Origin: Halichondria panicea
Lineage: Eukaryota; Porifera; Demospongiae; Suberitida; Halichondriidae
Length of the DNA stretch: 64,000 bases
NCBI RefSeq assembly: GCF_963675165.1
Contig: NC_087380.1
Span: 6,270,071 to 6,334,070 of the forward strand
Reading direction: 5' to 3'
Part shown: positions 57,704 through 64,000 of the stretch, piece by piece
Position numbering within the stretch: the stretch's first letter is position 1
How the letters are laid out: each line of letters begins with the position of its first letter
Notes under the pieces: generated by a model
What the model saw: the letters and a program-made list of their open reading frames with translations, nothing else
Told to the model about the DNA's origin: nothing
Database searches by the model: none
Program-made: the position numbers and the translations under genes

Positions 57704-60256
57704 CTTGATCATGTCCTTGGTGGCCTCCTGATGGCGGCTACAGGTACTTGTACCTCTGGCACCACGACACGGGCCTCAATGGCCATCATTGCCTCTTTCA
57801 CCTTCTTCATGGCCTCGTCCACGTCCCTCTTGGTCTCCTGGGAAGTGGGGTCCTGAGGTGGTGCAGTGTGACCCATTGGTTTGCTAGCGCCATTGGCCAG
57901 AGCAATGGCTGGGGCTGCCAGGAACATTGCAGTAGGAATCTCAGCTGCAAGGAGTGTACATGACTTACACATACACACACACACACACACTGTACAATGT
58001 GGTTACCATCATCATGTCTTTGGTGGCCTCTGGTGGCGACTACAGGTACTTCTACCTCTGGCACCACGACACTGGCCTCAATAGCCATCATTGTCTCTTT
58101 CACCTTCTTCATGGCCTCGTCCACGTCCCTCTTGGTCTCCTGGGCAGTGGGGCCCTGAGGCTTCACTATGGCATTCTTGCTGTGGTTCACTCTGTGCAGT
58201 GGGGAGGGGTGTGGTGTGTGTGGAAGGTGGAGGGTGTGCGGTAAAGGCAGATACATCATAATATAGCAAAACAATACAATATCACACACACTATGCACAC
58301 ACAATATTTACGTACATTTCTCTACAAATATCAACAATGTACTTTATAAATTGTGACTATTTCCTTGATAACACTAGGGGGTACAAAAGTGGTCACTGTA
58401 ATGACACGACATGAACAAGTTTCACTGTACATGTATGTCTATCATACAAGTTACGAGTTACACAGGCTAGTGCACGAGATGTGTACCAGAATAGGATGCC
58501 TCCAGGTCAGATGTACTGTACAGTAGGGAGGGGCGTATGCATGGCAACATGTGTAGGTAGTGTGTGCATGATATGTGTGGTGTGTGCGTGTTTATGTGTG
58601 CCAAAAAGAGAAAAGAAAACCATTAATGACAGCAGTTGAAAAGTGCATCATTGTGACAAAATATGCTGATTATTGCTATGGCTACTACATACACATGACT
58701 TGTACATGCAGCTTGAGTGGGTGGGTGCCAACACATTCAATATCCACATACAGTAAAAGGTAGCACACTAGAACCCTGTGCCTAAATACTCTCCTCGTGA
58801 ACAAGGGAGGGATGATGCACTCACTTGATTGGACGCTCTCCAAACATGGCTCCGTTGTATTGAAGGGCTATGGGCACAGACTCAGGTATCGCAAACTCAA
58901 CAAACGCAAACCTAAAGAGTAAGACAAAGTGTTACTACAGCCAGTACATGTACATGATAACATAACGCTGTCACCAGACATATACAACTACATTGTACAT
59001 GTAAGTCTGTTGTATCTGGAAGCAAGAGAGGAATTTAAGTATATTTCGAGCGCTAAAGCTAATTTTGCATGAATAGTAACTTACAGCTGCAGGGTTCATA
59101 GCAGCTCCCATAGCCATGGAGGCTGGTCCAGTGGGTGCTGGTGCCCCCATAGAGGGAGGTGTCGGGAGGAGAGGTGCAGTGTGACCCATTGGTTTGCTAG
59201 CGCTGTTGGCCAGGGCAATGGCCGGGGCTGCCAGGAACATCGCAGCAGAACCATCAGGAATCTCAGCTGCAGGGAGTGTTAAGACAGTTAATACACGTAC
59301 ACTGTAAGCTTGCTGTAATTAGGGTCTTACACAAACTCACACATTTTATTCTACCTTGTATCAATGTGAAAGTGAAACGTTGTCCTTAACACTAGTCAAA
59401 ACTGTACATGATTATAGTCACTGTTTACTAGTTCAGAATGTTCCCACAATTGATCTTCTGTACACCGGATTTCTTTCTATTGTGCATTGCGAGTTTGTTT
59501 GCAATGCAATCAGGCTTGTACAGTGTCATTCGTAATAACTACACGTATTCGAAACCCGTACACATGTACAGTAAGTTGAGATAAGAATGAATGCATCACC
59601 AGGCAACTGCCCTAGCTCACCATGTCTTGATCGTGCTATGATGAGAGCTCTGTCTATGAGCACAGTGTTGCTAAGGTGGAGACAAGCAGCTGCACTGTCT
59701 TCCTCCATGAAGTTGATGAAGCATACCTTGGAGGGGACACTCAGAGCAGCAAACTCCCTGCATGGAGAGGAGGGGATAAAGTGGGGGGTGGCAGATTATG
59801 TTCTTGAAAAATGGATGCCATATAGTTGAGACCGTAAATGTACGGCCCTTACACACTAGCTGGACGTGGCCAGGCCAACCGTTCTGACAGATGGCTGAAG
59901 GACACGCTTATTGTAAATCTCTAAACATTGATATAAAAGACCGCTGTACTTTATATCGTCCATTGATACAATCACAGTTATTAAAAGAAAAGCAGACTTG
60001 AAAAGATTTACAATACAACCGTATATAAATATAACGGGGAATGGAAGCATAATCCCACTAAAATTAGCTGGGTACTAGGTATAGGCTTTATTTTCTCCAA
60101 ATGATACCCACTCTCTCTCTCTCTCTCTCTCTCCACTTACTCCTCAGGGAAGAGCCTCAGTTCCTCAATATCTCCAAAGTAACTGAACAGCTCCCTCATT
60201 TGTTGGAGGCCAGCAGAGGGCGACACATTGGTCACTTGGATCAGAGTAGTAGACAT
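57704..60256 (-). pseudogene. Damaged tandem copy of SREK1
   Basis: Exons 1-3 are present with near-identical sequence (60141-60256, 59621-59757, 59085-59266). Exon 4 (first half of RRM2) is missing: 414 bp equivalent to 44561-44974 are deleted. Exon 5 is intact (58825-58911). An exon-6 copy (58006-58193) has a deletion near its 3' end that changes the terminal residues. A further block (57704-57944) fuses the start of exon 3 (AEIPTAMFLAAPAIALAN) to the end of exon 6 (SQETKRDVDEAMKKVKEAMM), ending in a TGA. RS-domain exons 7-8 are absent. Splicing exon 3 to exon 5 shifts frame and meets TGA after four codons. At most an RRM1-plus-linker protein of ~150 aa could be made. It may be expressed as a truncated form; I call it a pseudogene. 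Confidence 0.85.
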
Positions 60257-60845
60257 GGCTAGCTACTATACTAGACACTCTGTACTGTACAGTTTCTATT
60301 CCATGTGCATGTACGTGCTGAGGCTGATTCGATCTTTACCCAATACACTTTTGTTTGTTTTACAGGGGGAGTACCCTCATAAACAGTTCTGTACAACCCT
60401 TTCAGTTGATAAAATCATCAATACAGACATTACATGTAGCTACAAATGTACATTATGGGCTTTCTAGATAAAAATGCGTTAGGTTTGATTTACAAGATGT
60501 GATGCTGAAGGGCTACTGACATGTATATCAATAGAAAAATAAACATTCAAAAAGACACGAAATGTTTAAGTTACACTATACCTACATGTATCAAGAAGAC
60601 ACACACACACACACACACAACCGGCCACAATTAACGTTTTAGACTGACTCTTACAGTTTAACTATTATTTGGTGAGAAACTGCAATCAGGGCTGGTCTGT
60701 GGGTAAAGAATGTATATAATATAGCAGCCAGTCAATGTTAATGTTTAACTGAGTACTGGTAACACAGTGGGTTTACCACCCTATCTGCCCTATCGATCTG
60801 ACATAGGTACAACCACTGATGTCATACATCAAGATTACCTCTTTG

Positions 60846-63806
60846 TCATTTTAATGCACTATGGATCTCGATATCGTCAGAGCTATCAATGCAGCTTCTC
60901 GGCTGTGAGTAGAAAGCAATCAGTGATCATCAATGTACACAGTAAGTTAGCCTCGATCCCAGCCCCTCTCAATTGAGAACGGCCTGGAATCGAGGCTAAC
61001 AATAAGTTTAATTACAAAACTGGTGTCATACGTATATACATGAGAAGCTAAATGCTAAATTGGAGTGCTAAATCTTCAGACACTTCAATACGGTCATGGT
61101 GGTATACAGTAGACTCTCGTTAATCTGGTCACCCTTGGAACAGTGCAGCTTAATTAATTGGCTGGAATAGCGAGGTGACTGCATTTTAGAAAATAGCTGC
61201 AGCTAAAAAGCGACCCTAATGACTAATTTTACAGTTCTGTCTCGAGGATAATGAATCATTATGGTCTCTATTTAAGTGCAATCAATTTTGCCAAACTATA
61301 TACCCAAAACGGCCGTTATACATGTATAAAACCTATAGTTTTGGGCAGCCAGAACTGACCAGATACGGAATAGCGAGTGGCCGCACTTCAGGGCGAGTTT
61401 TGTGCAAGCTAGCAATCTGTACCGAACGAAATGACCGGATATCGAGGTGACCGTATTCAGAGAACCAGAATAGCGAGAGTCTACTGTATAATTAGTGGTG
61501 TGGTAATGTTCAGGCTTTTCATAACAAATTAATGTTCTGTTAGTCAGTCATCAGTCATCAGTGGTCACCATACAATGTGCTGTGAGGAGACAGCTAGCTA
61601 GTACGCTACTACATATATACTTGTAGTCTATTTGTGTCAACTGGTGACCTTAAGTCATGATCGTTGTCAGAGATCTTAATTAGTGGTCAATCACGATGTA
61701 CAATTAACAAATAGCATGACCCTCGTATTACCATTGGTGTCATAAAAAGAATACCTGTGGTAAAACAGAAAAGAAACGCCTTGGTTCATCATAAATCTGT
61801 GGGTAGAACGCAATCAGTGATCACCAATGTACTGTGTTTGGAGACGTAAAGCAATGAGTGATGTAAGCTGTGCTGTGCTAATGCCTCTCGCTGCTCAAAA
61901 AGCATCAGGTATAACGGGTATATTAATTATAGAAGAAGTTTGCTTTGTATAATGTATACCGTATACATGTAGCGCGAAATTTTCGAGGCACTTATATTTC
62001 GTAGAATGGCATCTAAAAGCATTTCTTTGCACAATGTTCGCGGAATGACTGCTTACCAGAAGCCACGCCTTTAATCTTTGCACGTTATAAAGAACAATTT
62101 TCGTAGACTTATTAAATTAAGCCCCTCGAAAATTTCGCGCTATACGAAATTAATGTTGTGCAATTGTTGACAATGAACACACACACATCCAGTTATTAGA
62201 AGAGGAGCTTAATGAAACAGAAGTGTATATATAGCAAGTAGCTTTATGTTATGAAGCCTCCGAGGCATCAGCACCCGCGGTGTTTTCATTAATTAATCAA
62301 TGATGTTCCAGGATAGAAGCATGTAGATCTACAATGTAGAAGTTTTAATAAGTATTTTGCATTAATTTCCTGTCAACGAATACTGTATGGCGGGTAATTT
62401 TCGTTGATGCAAATTTTCGTACGAGCGACCCTTCGTATATTCGTACAGCTCGGATAGTGAAGTTGAATCTAAAATAATCTATCTTTTCGTATGATGCACT
62501 TCAATATGAAACATACGAAAATAACCTGCTATACAGTAATTAAAAAAGGGGGTGAATTTGCAATGAGGTCAGAGTTCACAAAATTAATGTTGCTTCTGGC
62601 AGTGTACATACATGCAGCTTTGCAGCTCTTTTCTGACTCTTGTAGCTAACAAACAGCTAGCGCTTTAGTGCAAGGCTAACTCATAAGAAAGTTTGTGTGA
62701 ACAGATAGTGCTACAAAAGATTCTAAAGAGACTGCAACAGCTTTCACTGTGAGTAAAACTAGCCATAACTCGAGAAAGAAGCTTTAGTTTGCTAATCCAC
62801 AAATCAAAATCCAAGAGAACGTGGCTAGAAGCCTATAGAAGCTGTTATTTTTCGTTGGATTGCAACTGTTGAGCAGTTACAGCTGGAACAGACACACAGT
62901 CAAATTTACCGTATCCCTTGTGCGGCTACGCCTCGAGGCATAATTACAAAATCAGCTACATATACATCAGTATGTAATAGTGTATCCCTTCAGAGTTTCC
63001 TCTAAGGGGGGGGGGGGGGGCAGGGGGTAACCTTCCCCCCCTCCCAAATTTTGTAGAATAATGACATATCATCAAGGGGGTATAAAAGAAGAGAGGGCAT
63101 GCAACTCCATATGAGCAGAGTTCAAACGTGGGCGGATGAATGTGCATGACTGTGCATGAAATGCTAAAAATAGAAATTTCTATTTTTAGCACTTCATGCA
63201 AATGCACACATTCCTCCGCCCACGTTTAAACTCTACTAGCTACGTGTACTGATATAGTGGAGTTGCTTGCCCTCTCTTCTTTTATACGCCCTTGATATCA
63301 TCACATTAGTACTGTCTATGATGTGCAATATGTAACTCATCTACTGTGATGTAATAGAGGGTGTGATCAAACATTTTACGTCGTGTTTCCGCGTGCCCAA
63401 ACCTTCCCCCCAAACATTTAATCCTAGATGAAACCCTTCAGGGATTTGACCTTATGGACTTAGGTACGACCACTGGTGTCATATACGTCATGAAAAGTTT
63501 TACAAGAATACCGATATAGCGTGTAATTTTTGTGGGATAAATTTGCTTCATTACATGCACTGTATTGCATGCGTTTCGGCAAGCCACGCCTATGTTTCCG
63601 CGGGTAAAATTTTTGTAGAGGTCAGCCTGTCCACGAAATTACCCACGAAACGGTAGCCAATTTTGTATTGATCATCATAACAGATATCCATGGTCAATCA
63701 CCAATATACAGTTACGTAACAAAATACCCGCTAGGTAGGATCGTACTACATGTACCATACATAAATATTACAAGAATACCTGACTCGTTAATTCCTCCTC
63801 TTCTCC
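60846..63806 (-). CDS. 3' exons of a second Death-domain-family gene (continues past the right edge)
   Basis: Three exons are recognisable by homology to the gene at 46858-55776: 63780-63806 (GEEEELTSQ), 61755-61796 (IYDEPRRFFSVLPQ) and the terminal exon 60846-60902 (ending IHSALK, stop). All are phase 0 with intact AG/GT sites. The terminal exon differs from its paralogue by in-frame indels of 6 and 3 nt and ends at the same stop. The Death-domain part would lie beyond base 64000. It could be a non-functional tail of a partial duplication. Confidence 0.5.
61107..61486. mobile_element. TA-flanked pogo-like MITE (copy B)
   Basis: Same element as 47128-47506, carried along by the segmental duplication, so not an independent insertion. 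Confidence 0.82.
62991..63440. mobile_element. Nested MITE pair, duplicated copy
   Basis: Outer CAGAGTTTC..TCTA element split by a foldback MITE at 63071-63296, exactly as at 50718-51142; duplicated after the nesting event. Confidence 0.85.
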
Positions 63807-64000
63807 CTATATAAGAAGGCATACTAACCATAATAAAGAAAAAGTTGTGACAAATACAATGATATGTCAAGGTGGTACTCTTTTTTCTGAGGTGTCAGTG
63901 TTAGAGTTAGGGTTTTTATGAAATATACATAGCAAAACACAGTAGAAATGTAAACGGCGACAATTTTCAAGCCTAGGTGCTTAATGGTGCTATATGAGTA

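Overview
The window looks like nuclear DNA from an early-branching animal, most likely a demosponge. It carries intron-rich metazoan genes (kinesin-13, RANBP3, a BTB-Kelch protein, augmin HAUS3, a CACHD1/alpha2delta protein, ferredoxin-2, the splicing factor SREK1), mostly with GT/AG introns of about 50-1,000 bp. It also has an intronless replication-type histone H4 with a 3' stem-loop. The sponge assignment rests on the compact layout, the very large intronless beta-helix/multi-pass membrane gene and the Death-domain gene family. It is inference; metazoan is secure, genus is not assignable. Exon boundaries were worked out by hand from splice consensus and reading-frame continuity; the multi-exon models listed keep frame across every junction unless stated.

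Layout, left part (1-25 kb): KIF2-type kinesin (minus, runs off the left edge, tRNA-Lys in one intron) is head-to-head with RANBP3 (plus, 6392-16443). A 6.7 kb RANBP3 intron holds a complete antisense single-exon gene of 1,748 codons. RANBP3 converges on a BTB-BACK-Kelch gene (minus), which is head-to-head with HAUS3 (plus). HAUS3 converges on histone H4 (minus).

Middle (25-42 kb): a 21-exon CACHD1-like gene (minus) is head-to-head with mitochondrial ferredoxin FDX2 (plus), which converges on SREK1 (minus). Three divergent gene pairs with 150-275 bp between start codons imply shared bidirectional promoters.

Right part (42-64 kb) is an accessory, repeat-rich region made by duplication: SREK1 followed by a Death-domain gene, then a second, damaged copy of SREK1 followed by the 3' end of a second Death-domain gene that continues past the right edge. 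The damaged SREK1 copy lost an RRM exon and its RS-domain exons and carries a chimeric exon. The Death-domain gene has a tail built from serially duplicated phase-0 exons. Several families of small inverted-repeat transposons, some nested in each other, can be dated relative to one another because paralogous empty sites sit in the same window.

The most unusual content is (1) the duplicated SREK1/Death-domain block with its modular tail exons, and (2) the giant receptor-like gene nested in the RANBP3 intron.
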